Shown: positions 15,928 through 25,030, numbered from the stretch's first letter. The stretch: DNA of 64,000 nucleotides from Flavobacterium sp. 83 (GCF_000744835.1 NZ_JQMS01000001.1:3286001-3350000); one strand, 5' to 3'. Numbers and translations: made by a program. The notes: a model not told the origin generated them from the sequence alone.

Positions 15928-17118
15928 GTGAAGAAATCAGTTTCAATTATTGGAGGAGGACCTGCAGCACTTTTGCTCGCTGCATTACTGGATTGCGAGA
16001 AATTTACCGTTACTATATACGAGAAAAATAAAACATTGGGAAGAAAATTTCTAGTGGCTGGAAAAGGAGGTTTTAACCTCACCCATTCAGAACCTATAGC
16101 TGAGCTCATAGCGCGGTATACGCCATCCGATTTTTTAGAAAAAGCACTCCTTGATTTTGACAATCACGATTTCCGAAAATGGATTGGCACTTTAGGTATT
16201 CCCACATACATAGGCAGCAGCAAACGCGTGTATCCGGAAAGTGGCATTAAACCCATAACGGTACTCAATGCAATCCTCAATGTTCTGAAAAAACAGGGCG
16301 TAAACCTACAATACCAACACACCTGGACGGGTTGGACTGACAATAATAATCTTATTTTTAATACGGATATCGAAATACAATCAGACTATACTATTTTTGC
16401 CTTGGGTGGCGGGAGCTGGAAAGTTACAGGATCTGATGGAAGCTGGCTTGATTTATTCAAAAAAAACAATGTCGATATCGTTCCGTTTCAATCTTCTAAC
16501 TGTGCATATCGTGTCCAATGGCCTGAAGATTTTATTTTGGAACATGAAGGCAGTCCGCTTAAAAATATTTCTATCAGCTGTTTGAATAAATCTCAAAAAG
16601 GCGAAGCAGTAATCACGCATTTTGGTTTAGAAGGAAATGCCATTTATGCGCTTAGTCCACAAATTAGAAAACAGCTCGAAAGCCAGCAAAAAGCTACTAT
16701 TTTTCTAGACTTAAAACCCGCATTAAGTTATGATGATTTATATCAAAAAATTAAAAATTCGACTTTAAAAAAGACGAGCGAAAAATTACTAAAAGAGGTT
16801 AAATTGAGTAGCGCTCAGGTTGGACTTTTGAAAAAATACCTTTCAAAAGAAACCTACCTGAATCCGGAGTTATTAGCACAAAACATCAAAAAACTAAAAA
16901 TCGAAATAACAGGTTCAGCTCTAGTGAACGATGCAATATCCACTACTGGAGGTGTTCAATTGAATGCTGTGGATGAAAATTTTCAATTAAAAAACAAGAA
17001 ATATCACTATTGCATTGGCGAAATGCTGGACTGGGATGCACCCACAGGTGGTTATCTGCTTCAGGCTTGCTTTAGCATGGGAATGCATCTTGCACGTCAC
17101 CTAAATAGTATTGCTTAA
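15928..17118 (+). CDS. HI0933-like flavoprotein (NAD(P)/FAD-dependent oxidoreductase)
   Basis: This 396-residue protein starts with GTG at 15928, directly before the FAD-binding Rossmann motif VSIIGGGPAALLLAALL. The family (COG2081, HI0933-like) is supported by EKNKTLGRKFLVAGKGGFNLTHSE, FALGGGSWKVTGSDGSWLDLF, ISTTGGVQLNAVDENFQ and the C-terminal GEMLDWDAPTGGYLLQACFSMG. It is predicted to bind FAD; the substrate is not established for most members. Only 4 bp separate a perfect -7 element from the GTG. Confidence 0.88.
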   Translation: MKKSVSIIGGGPAALLLAALLDCEKFTVTIYEKNKTLGRKFLVAGKGGFNLTHSEPIAELIARYTPSDFLEKALLDFDNHDFRKWIGTLGIPTYIGSSKRVYPESGIKPITVLNAILNVLKKQGVNLQYQHTWTGWTDNNNLIFNTDIEIQSDYTIFALGGGSWKVTGSDGSWLDLFKKNNVDIVPFQSSNCAYRVQWPEDFILEHEGSPLKNISISCLNKSQKGEAVITHFGLEGNAIYALSPQIRKQLESQQKATIFLDLKPALSYDDLYQKIKNSTLKKTSEKLLKEVKLSSAQVGLLKKYLSKETYLNPELLAQNIKKLKIEITGSALVNDAISTTGGVQLNAVDENFQLKNKKYHYCIGEMLDWDAPTGGYLLQACFSMGMHLARHLNSIA

Positions 17119-17179
17119 TTTTTTTAAAACTTAATTAGACGCTTCAGAATACTATTTTTATCAGAACACTATATCTTTA

Positions 17180-17563
17180 TTACAATACCATTTCCTCAAA
17201 CAAGCGTTGTGCTGTTTGTTCCAAATCATCACACAATCCCGAATGCGGTCTTGAAGTTTGAATCGCCGAACTACGAATGGCTGTTAACCAGCGAAAACGG
17301 GACGGAATATCAAATTGTCCTATTGGCCCACCTGATTTCTCACCATGTCCTACTTTCTCAAAAGCTTGTAAATTTAATTGCAATTGATCCAAATCCAAAT
17401 CAGCCGAAAACAATTGAAGCTTTGCTTCGTTAAACGAACAAAGCACTTTTATAAACTTGGCTTTTTTACAAAAAAGAATAATACCCACATTAAGGAATTC
17501 TTCGCGTTCTACCCTTGGCACAACCCGGATTACGGCATACTCATATAAGTGCTTCTCTTGCAT
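17180..17563 (-). CDS. DUF3037 protein paired with a HipA-like kinase
   Basis: This 127-residue protein begins YEYAVIRVVPRVEREEFLNVGIILFC, the DUF3037 signature, and continues with FDIPSRFRWLTAIRSSAIQTSRPHSG. Its function is unknown. Its first 23 bp overlap the end of the HipA-like gene, so the two are translationally coupled. This gene order is seen in many bacteria and suggests that the two proteins act together. Confidence 0.82.
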   Translation of the reverse strand: MQEKHLYEYAVIRVVPRVEREEFLNVGIILFCKKAKFIKVLCSFNEAKLQLFSADLDLDQLQLNLQAFEKVGHGEKSGGPIGQFDIPSRFRWLTAIRSSAIQTSRPHSGLCDDLEQTAQRLFEEMVL

Positions 17564-18335
17564 TTTGGGCTTCGTTTATAAAAATTTCGGAATGGTTTAA
17601 GCGTATGGATAAAAACTGGAAATAGACTTCCCGAATAGCTTCCGGAGTTTCATCTGTATCTTCCCATTGCAGCCAATCCGTTGGAATAAGATTCACAATA
17701 GAATGCAGTACTTCATCCGTTATTTTTTCTTTGAATTGCATATCAGTTTCTTTTAACAGAGAAGCCTGCGGCAACAACACATGGTCTTTTATAAGTGCAA
17801 AAGGACTTTTAGCATGCTTTTCCCAATTAGTCCATGAATGATGAAAATAAAGACTTGCTCCATGATCTATCAGCCACAATTCCTTGTGCCATATCAGCAT
17901 ATTTGTATTTCTAAACGTTCGGTCCACATTAGTGATAAAAGCATCCAACCATACAATTTGAGAAGCTAATTTTGCATCAACAACCGTTACAACCGGATCA
18001 AATGTTATAGCTCCAGATAGATAATGCAATGCTAAATTAAGTCCTTGGCTTCCTTGAAGCAGGTCCTGAATTTCTTCATCCCCTTCTGAACGACCAAAAG
18101 CTTCGTCGAGATTTGCGTAAACAAGTTCCGGCATTTTTAGGTTTAAAAAACGAGCAATTTCTCCGCCAATTAATTCGGCAATTAAGGCTTTTACGCCGTG
18201 GCCGGCACCTTTGAATTTCAAGACATATTTAAAATCATCATCGGCTTCAGCAAGTGCAGGTAAAGAACCACCTTCCCGCAAAGGAGTGATGTATCTCGTA
18301 ACATTTACGGTTCTAAGATGGGGTATTTTTTCCAT
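17541..18335 (-). CDS. HipA-like kinase (HipA_2 type)
   Basis: This 264-residue protein starts at the ATG at 18333-18335. The open frame reaches an upstream TTG, but a perfect -7 element at 18369-18376 places the transcript start after it. Visible motifs are VLKFKGAGHGVKALIAELIGGEIARFL (nucleotide-binding lysine region), WLDAFITNVDRTFRNTNMLIW (catalytic Asp in the N-x-D-R-x-x-x-N loop) and LWLIDHGASLYFHH (metal-binding Asp). This is a HipA/PI4-kinase-like catalytic core without the HipA N-terminal domain. No HTH partner is encoded nearby; the partner is the overlapping DUF3037 gene. Confidence 0.8.
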   Translation of the reverse strand: MEKIPHLRTVNVTRYITPLREGGSLPALAEADDDFKYVLKFKGAGHGVKALIAELIGGEIARFLNLKMPELVYANLDEAFGRSEGDEEIQDLLQGSQGLNLALHYLSGAITFDPVVTVVDAKLASQIVWLDAFITNVDRTFRNTNMLIWHKELWLIDHGASLYFHHSWTNWEKHAKSPFALIKDHVLLPQASLLKETDMQFKEKITDEVLHSIVNLIPTDWLQWEDTDETPEAIREVYFQFLSIRLNHSEIFINEAQNAREALI

Positions 18336-18368
18336 AATTGAATTGGATAAAGCTATTTTGCTTAGGTA

Positions 18369-18376
18369 CAAACTTA
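18369..18376 (-). promoter_or_regulatory. -7 element TAAGTTTG of the HipA-like/DUF3037 pair
   Basis: A perfect TAnnTTTG match on the minus strand, 33 bp before the ATG at 18335. It decides the start of the kinase gene. Confidence 0.6.
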
Positions 18377-18409
18377 CAAATAACTACGCTGAAATTCATT
18401 TGCAAGCAC

Positions 18410-19264
18410 CTATTTGCTCAAATTTTCCAGGCTTAAAAAAGCTTTCCCAATATTAGCAATAACATCAGAAGCGATAAAGGACTGAAAACCAGTTTCAGGC
18501 AACGCAATATCAGCTGTTAAACCATGAAGATAAACACCAAGTATCGCAGCATTAATAGGTTCATAGGATTGCGCCAATAAACTGGTAATCATTCCGGTTA
18601 ATACGTCCCCAGTTCCTGCAGTAGCCAAAGCGGCATTTCCAGTAGTGTTTTCATAAATTATTTCTTCATCAATAATGCGTGTTGGCGCTCCTTTCATCAC
18701 AATAATCAAGTTATACTGTTTAGAAAATGCGATTGTTTTAGCTATTTTTTCCTGTTCAGAATTCCATTTTCCTATTAATCGTTCTAGTTCTTTTGGGTGT
18801 GGCGTTAGGATGGTTTTGGGTTGCAATAAAGGAAGCCATTCTTTGTTTTTGGAAAGAATATTCAACGCGTCAGCATCGATTACCAAAGAAATTTTATTCG
18901 TTTTAAAGAATTTGTAAACGGCTTGTTGCGTTTCGATTTCTTGTCCCAAACCGGGACCAATTCCTATAGCTTGAGGTTTAATGTCGAAAGTAATATCCGA
19001 AATGTATTTTTCCAGATTATCCGTAAGGACCATAACTTCTGGAATGGCGATTTGAAGGATATCATAGCCGCATTTTGGGATAAAAACAGATACTAATCCA
19101 CAGCCAGTTTTCAGGCAAGCTTTGGAAGAAAGACAAGCAGCTCCAATCTTTCCATAACTCCCACCAATGATAATGGCATGTCCCTGAATTCCTTTGTGTG
19201 TGAATTTATCTGGTTGTTTGTAGCGTTTCAGAATTTCTTTTTGGTCAATATAAATTGGGCTCAT
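18410..19264 (-). CDS. nnrD: ADP/ATP-dependent NAD(P)H-hydrate dehydratase
   Basis: This 284-residue protein matches the carbohydrate-kinase-like YjeF C-terminal domain. It shows [81 protein letters not shown] and [18 protein letters not shown] (nucleotide-binding loop with catalytic Asp). The enzyme repairs damaged NADH/NADPH hydrates. In many bacteria it is fused to an N-terminal epimerase; here it stands alone. A perfect -7 element lies at 19290-19297. Confidence 0.9.
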   Translation of the reverse strand: MSPIYIDQKEILKRYKQPDKFTHKGIQGHAIIIGGSYGKIGAACLSSKACLKTGCGLVSVFIPKCGYDILQIAIPEVMVLTDNLEKYISDITFDIKPQAIGIGPGLGQEIETQQAVYKFFKTNKISLVIDADALNILSKNKEWLPLLQPKTILTPHPKELERLIGKWNSEQEKIAKTIAFSKQYNLIIVMKGAPTRIIDEEIIYENTTGNAALATAGTGDVLTGMITSLLAQSYEPINAAILGVYLHGLTADIALPETGFQSFIASDVIANIGKAFLSLENLSK

Positions 19265-19289
19265 CTTGGAATTTGTTTGTCTAAAATTA

Positions 19290-19297
19290 CAAATTTA
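19290..19297 (-). promoter_or_regulatory. -7 element TAAATTTG of nnrD
   Basis: A perfect TAnnTTTG match on the minus strand, 25 bp before the ATG at 19264. Confidence 0.6.
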
Positions 19298-19331
19298 AAA
19301 TGAAACAGATTCGTTTATTGTAACCGAAATT

Positions 19332-19416
19332 CCCTAGCCCTGATGGCAGTGGAAATCCTTTTTATCCGCCTTTTCGGCGGATAAAAAGATTAAAACGAAC
19401 AGCAGGAAATAGCTCC
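19332..19416. repeat. interspersed palindromic repeat, family 1, copy A
   Basis: CCCTAGCCCTGAT begins the unit, then GTGGAAATCCTTTT, a strong hairpin (TTATCCGCC / GGCGGATAA), AAAGATT, and AGCAGGAAATAGCTCC at the end. The copy at 32258-32340 shares both outer blocks but has a different hairpin. It lies between two minus-strand genes. Confidence 0.75.
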
Positions 19417-19422
19417 TAAAAA

Positions 19423-20334
19423 CTAGCCTTCTTTTTTTATTTTTAGTTTATTTACTGTTCCATTTAATTCGAAACCAAGTAATAATATCATGCAGTTGAT
19501 CCAGATGTAAAACATCATGATTAATAGGGTTCCTATGGAGCCGTATAATTCATTGTATTTTGAAAATCGGATGACCCAAATTCCAAAACCATAGGAATCC
19601 AAAAGAATCAGAATAGTAGTAAATACAGAACCTATAGAGATAAAAGCTCTGTTTTTATCATGCATGGTACCAAACTTGAAAAGTATGGATGTTGTGATCA
19701 AAATCATTACAATGATAAACGCATAGCGCCATAAAATAATCAATTCCACTTGGTCACTCAATATCGTTTTTTGGATAAAAACCTCAAAAACAACAATTGC
19801 TGAAACGGTTACAATCAATAGTATTGACAATAATAATGACATGCCAAGAGCAACAATGTATTGGTGGATAAATCCTCTTTTGATGAGGACGTGACGCGAG
19901 GATTCGAATCCTCCCAAGATGCCGTTTAACCCATTTGCCATCAAGAAAATAGACAATATAAATCCCGAAGACAATAATCCGGAATGGCTATTATGAAGTA
20001 TATCATTGATGATTTTGTAAATAGCATCATAGGTATTAGGCGGAACTCCTTGTCGTACAAATTGAAGAAAATCTTCTTGAAAGCCTTCGATTGGGATATA
20101 AGGAATTAGATTTAATATAAACAATGCAAATGGAAATAATGCCATGAAGAAACTAAATGCAATGGCACTGGCATGATAAGTCAAGGCGCTTTCGACAATT
20201 CCTAATCCGTATAATTCCAACAAGTCATAAAGAGACAATCCTTGCAACCATGGGAGTTTTATTTTTTTTAACCCACGAGCAAGATTCCGTATTACGGGAA
20301 TTTTTTCTATTCTGGCTTCTATTTCTTTACTCAT
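19423..20334 (-). CDS. YihY/BrkB-family inner-membrane protein
   Basis: This 303-residue protein has six predicted membrane segments and the family landmarks ALTYHASAIAFSFFMALFPFALFILNLIPYIP near residues 53-84, and LYGSIGTLLIMMFYIWINCMILLLGFELN near the end. The family was once called ribonuclease BN by mistake; its role is unknown, and transport is suggested. Its ATG overlaps the stop of nadC (ATGA), so it is translated together with that gene. Confidence 0.85.
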   Translation of the reverse strand: MSKEIEARIEKIPVIRNLARGLKKIKLPWLQGLSLYDLLELYGLGIVESALTYHASAIAFSFFMALFPFALFILNLIPYIPIEGFQEDFLQFVRQGVPPNTYDAIYKIINDILHNSHSGLLSSGFILSIFLMANGLNGILGGFESSRHVLIKRGFIHQYIVALGMSLLLSILLIVTVSAIVVFEVFIQKTILSDQVELIILWRYAFIIVMILITTSILFKFGTMHDKNRAFISIGSVFTTILILLDSYGFGIWVIRFSKYNELYGSIGTLLIMMFYIWINCMILLLGFELNGTVNKLKIKKEG

Positions 20335-21188
20335 ATTGCTTTTAGGCTCAAATCCATGTTATAGACCGAATGTGTTAGAGCTCCTGACGAAATATAATCG
20401 ACACCACATTCTGCATAATGACGAATTGTTTCTTCATTGATATTTCCCGAAGATTCAGTTTGGCATTTATCTCCTATCAAAGTTACTGCTTTTTGAGTAT
20501 CTTCATAATTAAAATTGTCAATCAAAATTCTATAGACACCTTCGCTTTCTAGTATTTCTTTGATTTCATCCAAGTTTCTTGCCTCGACAATAATTTTTAG
20601 ATTCAGTTTATTTTCTTTGAGAAAAGCTTTGGTTTTGGCTATGGCCAAAGTAATTCCGCCTGCAAAATCATTGTGATTGTCCTTCAACATAATCATGTCA
20701 TACAAAGCAAAACGGTGGTTTTCACCTCCGCCTATTTTTACTGCCCATTTTTCACAAGCTCTAAAACCGGGTGTCGTTTTTCGCGTGTCAAGGATTTTAG
20801 TATTCGTTCCTTCTAAAAGATGGACATATTCTTTGGTTTTAGTCGCAATTGCTGACATTCTTTGCATCGAATTTAAAACTACCCGTTCCGATTTTAAGAT
20901 GGATTGTGAACTTCCCGAAACATGAAAAACAACATCGCCTTTTTTCACTCGCGTTCCGTCCTCAATGAACGTTTCTATTTGTAAATTAGGATCTACATAT
21001 TCGAAAACCATTTTGGCAAAAGCCACACCGGCTATAATTCCATCCTCTTTTACAAGTAATTTCGCTTTACCAGTTGCCGTTGCAGGAATACAGGCCAAAG
21101 AACTATAATCGCCAGGGCCGACATCTTCCCGAATAGCATTTTCTATTAATATGTGTAACTCGTTATTCAACTGTGCTTCGCTAATCAT
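20331..21188 (-). CDS. nadC: nicotinate-nucleotide pyrophosphorylase (quinolinate phosphoribosyltransferase)
   Basis: This 285-residue protein makes nicotinate mononucleotide from quinolinate and PRPP in NAD synthesis. Motifs match NadC: EDVGPGDYSSLACIP, VLNSMQRMSAIATKT, ILDTRKTTPGFRACEKWAVKIGGGENHRFALYDMIMLKDNH (Arg, Lys and His substrate ligands), and VDYISSGALTHSV at the end. Length is normal. A -7-like TACTTTAG lies at 21211-21218 on the minus strand. Confidence 0.95.
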   Translation of the reverse strand: MISEAQLNNELHILIENAIREDVGPGDYSSLACIPATATGKAKLLVKEDGIIAGVAFAKMVFEYVDPNLQIETFIEDGTRVKKGDVVFHVSGSSQSILKSERVVLNSMQRMSAIATKTKEYVHLLEGTNTKILDTRKTTPGFRACEKWAVKIGGGENHRFALYDMIMLKDNHNDFAGGITLAIAKTKAFLKENKLNLKIIVEARNLDEIKEILESEGVYRILIDNFNYEDTQKAVTLIGDKCQTESSGNINEETIRHYAECGVDYISSGALTHSVYNMDLSLKAI

Positions 21189-21299
21189 TTTATAGGAAAT
21201 TTATGGAATGCTAAAGTAAGATTTATTTTGTGGATTTGAAAACATGTAATTTCAATAAAACATATCATTTTCACTACTTTTATTTCTTCACCAACTTCT

Positions 21300-21307
21300 T
21301 ATCTTTG
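21300..21307 (+). promoter_or_regulatory. -7 element TATCTTTG of rlmH
   Basis: A perfect TAnnTTTG match followed by C, 21 bp before the ATG at 21329. It lies downstream of an alternative in-frame start at 21230, which rules that start out. Confidence 0.7.
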
Positions 21308-21328
21308 CAACATCTGAAATTCAATAAA

Positions 21329-21802
21329 ATGAACATTAAATTGATTGCTATTGGTAAAACCGATAACAAAGCCTTACAGTCCTTAATTGACGATTACACC
21401 AAGCGTTTGTCTTTTTATATCAAGTTTGACCTCGATATTATCCCTGATATTAAGAACGTAAAAAACTTATCCGAGAGTCAGCAGAAAGAGAAAGAAGGTG
21501 AATTGATTTTAGCAAAAATCACGCCAACTGACCAACTCATCTTATTGGACGAAAATGGAAAAAACTTTTCCAGCGTTGCTTTTTCAGAAGAATTACAAAA
21601 AAAAATGAACTCTGGTGTCAAAACTTTAGTTTTTGTAATTGGCGGTCCTTACGGGTTTTCGGAAACAGTTTATGCTAAAGCGCAAGGGAAAATATCGCTG
21701 TCGCTAATGACTTTTTCGCACCAAATGGTTCGATTATTTTTTATCGAACAATTGTATCGCGGTTTTACAATTTTGAGAAACGAACCCTATCATCACCAGT
21801 AA
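21329..21802 (+). CDS. rlmH: 23S rRNA (pseudouridine1915-N3)-methyltransferase
   Basis: This 157-residue SPOUT-class methyltransferase starts at the ATG at 21329 with MNIKLIAIGKTDNKALQSLIDDYTKR. The SAM-binding knot is clear: LILLDENGKNFSS, FVIGGPYGFSE, and the C-terminal LSLMTFSHQMVRLFFIEQLYRGFTILRNEPYHH, which is nearly invariant in RlmH. It methylates helix 69 of large-subunit rRNA. Confidence 0.95.
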   Translation: MNIKLIAIGKTDNKALQSLIDDYTKRLSFYIKFDLDIIPDIKNVKNLSESQQKEKEGELILAKITPTDQLILLDENGKNFSSVAFSEELQKKMNSGVKTLVFVIGGPYGFSETVYAKAQGKISLSLMTFSHQMVRLFFIEQLYRGFTILRNEPYHHQ

Positions 21803-21836
21803 AAAAATTGTTTCAGGTTTTCTTTGTTTAAAGTTC

Positions 21837-22460
21837 CTAATAAATAAATTCTTGATTACTTTTTATAGCTATTTTTAAACTTTCAATGAAAATTTTATCT
21901 TGAATGTAATTTCCAAAACTTAAATCTTTATCAAACCTAAATAAAAAGTTAGTTGCAACTTCTTTGGATAAAATGTTGTTAATTAAATCTTGAAGTTTTT
22001 CTTTTTTGAGAACTTGATTTTCAATTAAAATCTCATTATTCTTATTGAAAAATATGATGGTTCCAATTGGTTTTTCCAGTTTGTAAAATACTTTTGTAAA
22101 AGGAATAAAAGCCAAGTTTTTGCCAATAGTATCAGCATAGGAATAATAATTCTGTGCTAATTCGTTCTTATGAGCTTTTTCTTCTCGCTTTTTATTTTGC
22201 AGTTTCATGACTTCAGGAATGACTAATCTCAAAGGCAAACGCTTGTCAATATTAAAAATCCAATTGGTAGAAATAATCTCATTTTTTCGGTTTACTTCTG
22301 CCAATGTATCTTTCTCTTTTGTTCTAAAGAAAATATAGATTGGCGAATGATCTTCTACATTTTTGACGATTGTTGTACTGGCTTTTGGCAATAAAATATC
22401 CTCTTTGTTCCCGCAAGAAAACAAAATAAAAAGAACAATTAGCGTAAAATATTTCATCAT
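21837..22460 (-). CDS. lipoprotein of unknown function
   Basis: This 207-residue protein has a lipoprotein signal (VLFILFSCG, with the modified Cys at about residue 16), so it is probably membrane-anchored. I do not recognise a family in the mature part, which is Lys-rich with no clear motif. Its ATG region touches the folP stop, so it is translated right after folP and may simply share its transcript. Confidence 0.65.
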   Translation of the reverse strand: MMKYFTLIVLFILFSCGNKEDILLPKASTTIVKNVEDHSPIYIFFRTKEKDTLAEVNRKNEIISTNWIFNIDKRLPLRLVIPEVMKLQNKKREEKAHKNELAQNYYSYADTIGKNLAFIPFTKVFYKLEKPIGTIIFFNKNNEILIENQVLKKEKLQDLINNILSKEVATNFLFRFDKDLSFGNYIQDKIFIESLKIAIKSNQEFIY

Positions 22461-23284
22461 TATAGGTTTATTTTATTAAATAAGGTAACGCATTCCATAG
22501 CTTCTTTTACATCATGTACGCGAAGGATTTTTGCTCCTTTGGTCAGTGCCAGAGTATTTAAAACTGTAGTTCCGTTTAAAGCGGATTCAGTGTTGACATT
22601 TAAAGCTTTAGAAATCATGGATTTCCTTGAAATCCCAACTAAAAGCGGTAATTCAAGCATATTGAATAATTCTATTTTTTGAAATACTTCGTAGTTTTGT
22701 TCCAGTGTTTTTGCAAAGCCAAAACCAGGATCAATAATTAAATCATTGAGTCCAAAACTTCTTGCCTTGGCAATTCGTTCCGAAAAATAGAATAGCATTT
22801 CTTTTACAATATCATCATAATTCGTGAGTGTTTGCATGGTTTGAGGATTCCCACGCATGTGCATCATGATATAAGGAACATTGTATTTTGCAATAATTTC
22901 AAACATCTTTTCGTCCAAATTTCCTGCAGCAATATCGTTAATGATGGCCGCTCCACTTTCTATGGAGGCTTTCGCCACTTCAGCTCTAAAAGTATCAATA
23001 GAAAGAATGGTTTCCGGGAATTTTTTTAGAATCAAATCAATAGCTGGAACAATTCTTGAAATTTCTTCTTGTTCCGAAACAAATTCGGCACTAGGCTTAC
23101 TGGAATACGCTCCTAAATCAATGAAAGTAGCTCCATCAAAAAGCATTTTTTCAATCCGAGAAAGTATTTCGTTTTCATTTTTATACTTTCCACCATCAAA
23201 AAAAGAGTTGGGTGTCACATTCAAAATCCCCATTACTTTTGGAGTTGATAAGTCGATGAGTTGTCCTTTGCAGTTAATAGTCAT
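22460..23284 (-). CDS. folP: dihydropteroate synthase
   Basis: This 274-residue TIM-barrel enzyme joins pterin diphosphate with p-aminobenzoate in folate synthesis. It shows VMGILNVTPNSFFDGGKY (both signature loops), IDLGAYSSKPSAEFVSEQEEI, LSIDTFRAEVAKASIESGAAIINDIAAG, YIMMHMRGNPQTMQ, IIDPGFGFAKTLEQNY, LVGISRKS and LRVHDVKEA. It is transcribed away from the DUF1599 gene. Confidence 0.95.
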   Translation of the reverse strand: MTINCKGQLIDLSTPKVMGILNVTPNSFFDGGKYKNENEILSRIEKMLFDGATFIDLGAYSSKPSAEFVSEQEEISRIVPAIDLILKKFPETILSIDTFRAEVAKASIESGAAIINDIAAGNLDEKMFEIIAKYNVPYIMMHMRGNPQTMQTLTNYDDIVKEMLFYFSERIAKARSFGLNDLIIDPGFGFAKTLEQNYEVFQKIELFNMLELPLLVGISRKSMISKALNVNTESALNGTTVLNTLALTKGAKILRVHDVKEAMECVTLFNKINL

Positions 23285-23334
23285 TTGTTTACAGTTTTAA
23301 AGACTTCAAAATTCTACATTCAAAAAAAATATGC

Positions 23335-23342
23335 TATTTTTG
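23335..23342 (+). promoter_or_regulatory. -7 element TATTTTTG of the DUF1599 gene
   Basis: A perfect TAnnTTTG match, 29 bp before the ATG at 23372, in the divergent folP/DUF1599 intergenic region. Confidence 0.6.
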
Positions 23343-23371
23343 AAAAAATTTTAGACAAATATACACCAATA

Positions 23372-23920
23372 ATGAAGAATACTTCAAAGGAATATGATAC
23401 TGTGATTGCGATTTGTCGTTCGCTGTTTATCAACAAAATGAAAGATTATGGATGTGCCTGGCGTATTTTAAGATTGCCATCACTGACAGACCAAATCTAC
23501 ATTAAAGCACAAAGAATTCGCAGTTTACAAGAAAACGAAATTCGCAAAATTGACGAAGATGAAACGGGTGAATTCATCGGGATTATCAATTATTCCATCA
23601 TGGCATTAATTCAATTGGAATTAGGCGTTGCAGATCAACCTGATTTAGAAGTTTCAAAAGCGACCGAATTATACGATGCCAAAGTTACACTGACCAAAGA
23701 TTTAATGGAAGCCAAAAATCATGATTATGGAGAAGCTTGGCGCGATATGCGTGTCAGTTCGCTTACAGATTTGATTTTGCAAAAACTGCTTCGTGTGAAA
23801 CAAATTGAAGATAATAAAGGGAAAACATTGGTTTCTGAAGGCATTGATGCCAATTATCAGGATATGATTAATTATTCGATTTTCGCCTTAATTTTAATGG
23901 GCTTTGGAAATAAAAATTAA
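23372..23920 (+). CDS. DUF1599 protein
   Basis: This 182-residue protein starts at the ATG at 23372, after the promoter element; an earlier in-frame start at 23261 would lie inside folP. It holds two copies of one unit: NKMKDYGCAWRILRLPSLTDQIYIKAQRIRSLQ...INYSIMALIQLELG and AKNHDYGEAWRDMRVSSLTDLILQKLLRVKQIE...INYSIFALILMGFG. This duplication is typical of DUF1599. Its function is unknown; an all-helical fold like nucleotide pyrophosphatases has been suggested for similar proteins, which is inference here. Confidence 0.85.
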   Translation: MKNTSKEYDTVIAICRSLFINKMKDYGCAWRILRLPSLTDQIYIKAQRIRSLQENEIRKIDEDETGEFIGIINYSIMALIQLELGVADQPDLEVSKATELYDAKVTLTKDLMEAKNHDYGEAWRDMRVSSLTDLILQKLLRVKQIEDNKGKTLVSEGIDANYQDMINYSIFALILMGFGNKN

Positions 23921-23929
23921 AATAAAACT

Positions 23930-25030
23930 ATGAAAAATATAATTACTCAATTCTCCCGAATTTTCGTTGGAATCTTATTTATCATTTCGGGATTAATAAA
24001 GCTGAACGACCCAATTGGTTTTTCTTATAAACTGGCAGAATATTTTGGTGAACCCGTTTTCAACATGCCTTTCTTAGTACCATTTGCATTAGCGATTGCC
24101 TTATTTTTGGTTATTCTTGAGGTTGTCTTGGGTGTTATGTTGCTCATTGGTTACAAATCAAAATTTACGATTAACAGTTTACTGCTATTGATTGTATTTT
24201 TCACTTTCCTAACATTTTATTCCGCCTATTTTGATGTTGTTAGAGACTGTGGTTGTTTTGGTGATGCTTTACACATTACGCCATGGCAATCCTTTACCAA
24301 AGATGTAGTTTTATTATTTTTTATTCTGATTCTATTTTTCAACAGAAAATTAGTAAAACCGTTATTTGGAAATACTTTTCAAAATATATTGGCTTTTGCA
24401 AGTATCGTTTCCTGTGCATTTATGGGATATTGGGTTATCAATCATTTGCCTATAATCGATTTTCGTCCGTATAAAGTAGGAACCAACATCCAAAAAGGAA
24501 TGAGAATTCCTGATAACGCACCAAAAAGTGTAGTCGAAATGATTTTCATTTATAAGGTAAATGGTGTTGACAAAGAATTTACTGAAAAGGATTTAATAGC
24601 ATTACCTGAAGGAGCCACATTTGTAGACCGAAAAGATAAAGTGATTACGGAAGGTTACGTTCCTCCTATTCATGATTTTGCCATGGAAAAAGACGGATCT
24701 GATTATAAAGATGAGTTCTTAGATGAACCAAAATTAGTTATGATTGTAGCTTATGATTTAGTTCATGCTGATAAAGAAGGCGTAATGAAATTAGAGAAAT
24801 TGAATCAGGAAGCTAAAGCAAAAGGGTATAAAGTGATAGGAATGACGGCTTCATCACCGGAAGAAATTGCCAAATCAAAAAAAGATTTCGGAATGACATT
24901 CGATTTTTATTTCTGTGATGCCACAGCTTTAAAAACTATCGAAAGAGCCAATCCTAGTATTGTAGTTCTTGAAAAAGGGACCATTTTGCAAAAAGTACAT
25001 TATAACGATATTGAAGATTTAACGCTATAA
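23930..25030 (+). CDS. DoxX-like membrane protein with a C-terminal redoxin-like domain (BT_3928 family)
   Basis: This 366-residue protein begins with four membrane segments of the DoxX/MauE type (SRIFVGILFIISGLIKLNDPIGFSYKLAEYF) and carries a VRDCGCFGD motif whose Cys pair is typical of MauE/vitamin K epoxide reductase-like redox proteins. The C-terminal 170 residues look like a thioredoxin-fold domain lacking the CxxC (VIGMTASSPEEIAKSKKDFGMTFDFYFCD). It lies 9 bp after the DUF1599 gene and upstream of a TlpA gene, so thiol redox work at the membrane is likely. Confidence 0.8.
   Translation: MKNIITQFSRIFVGILFIISGLIKLNDPIGFSYKLAEYFGEPVFNMPFLVPFALAIALFLVILEVVLGVMLLIGYKSKFTINSLLLLIVFFTFLTFYSAYFDVVRDCGCFGDALHITPWQSFTKDVVLLFFILILFFNRKLVKPLFGNTFQNILAFASIVSCAFMGYWVINHLPIIDFRPYKVGTNIQKGMRIPDNAPKSVVEMIFIYKVNGVDKEFTEKDLIALPEGATFVDRKDKVITEGYVPPIHDFAMEKDGSDYKDEFLDEPKLVMIVAYDLVHADKEGVMKLEKLNQEAKAKGYKVIGMTASSPEEIAKSKKDFGMTFDFYFCDATALKTIERANPSIVVLEKGTILQKVHYNDIEDLTL

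Noticed and set aside
17541..18371. Longer HipA-like kinase starting at TTG 18371
   Set aside because: The start would lie within a perfect -7 element, upstream of the expected transcript start.
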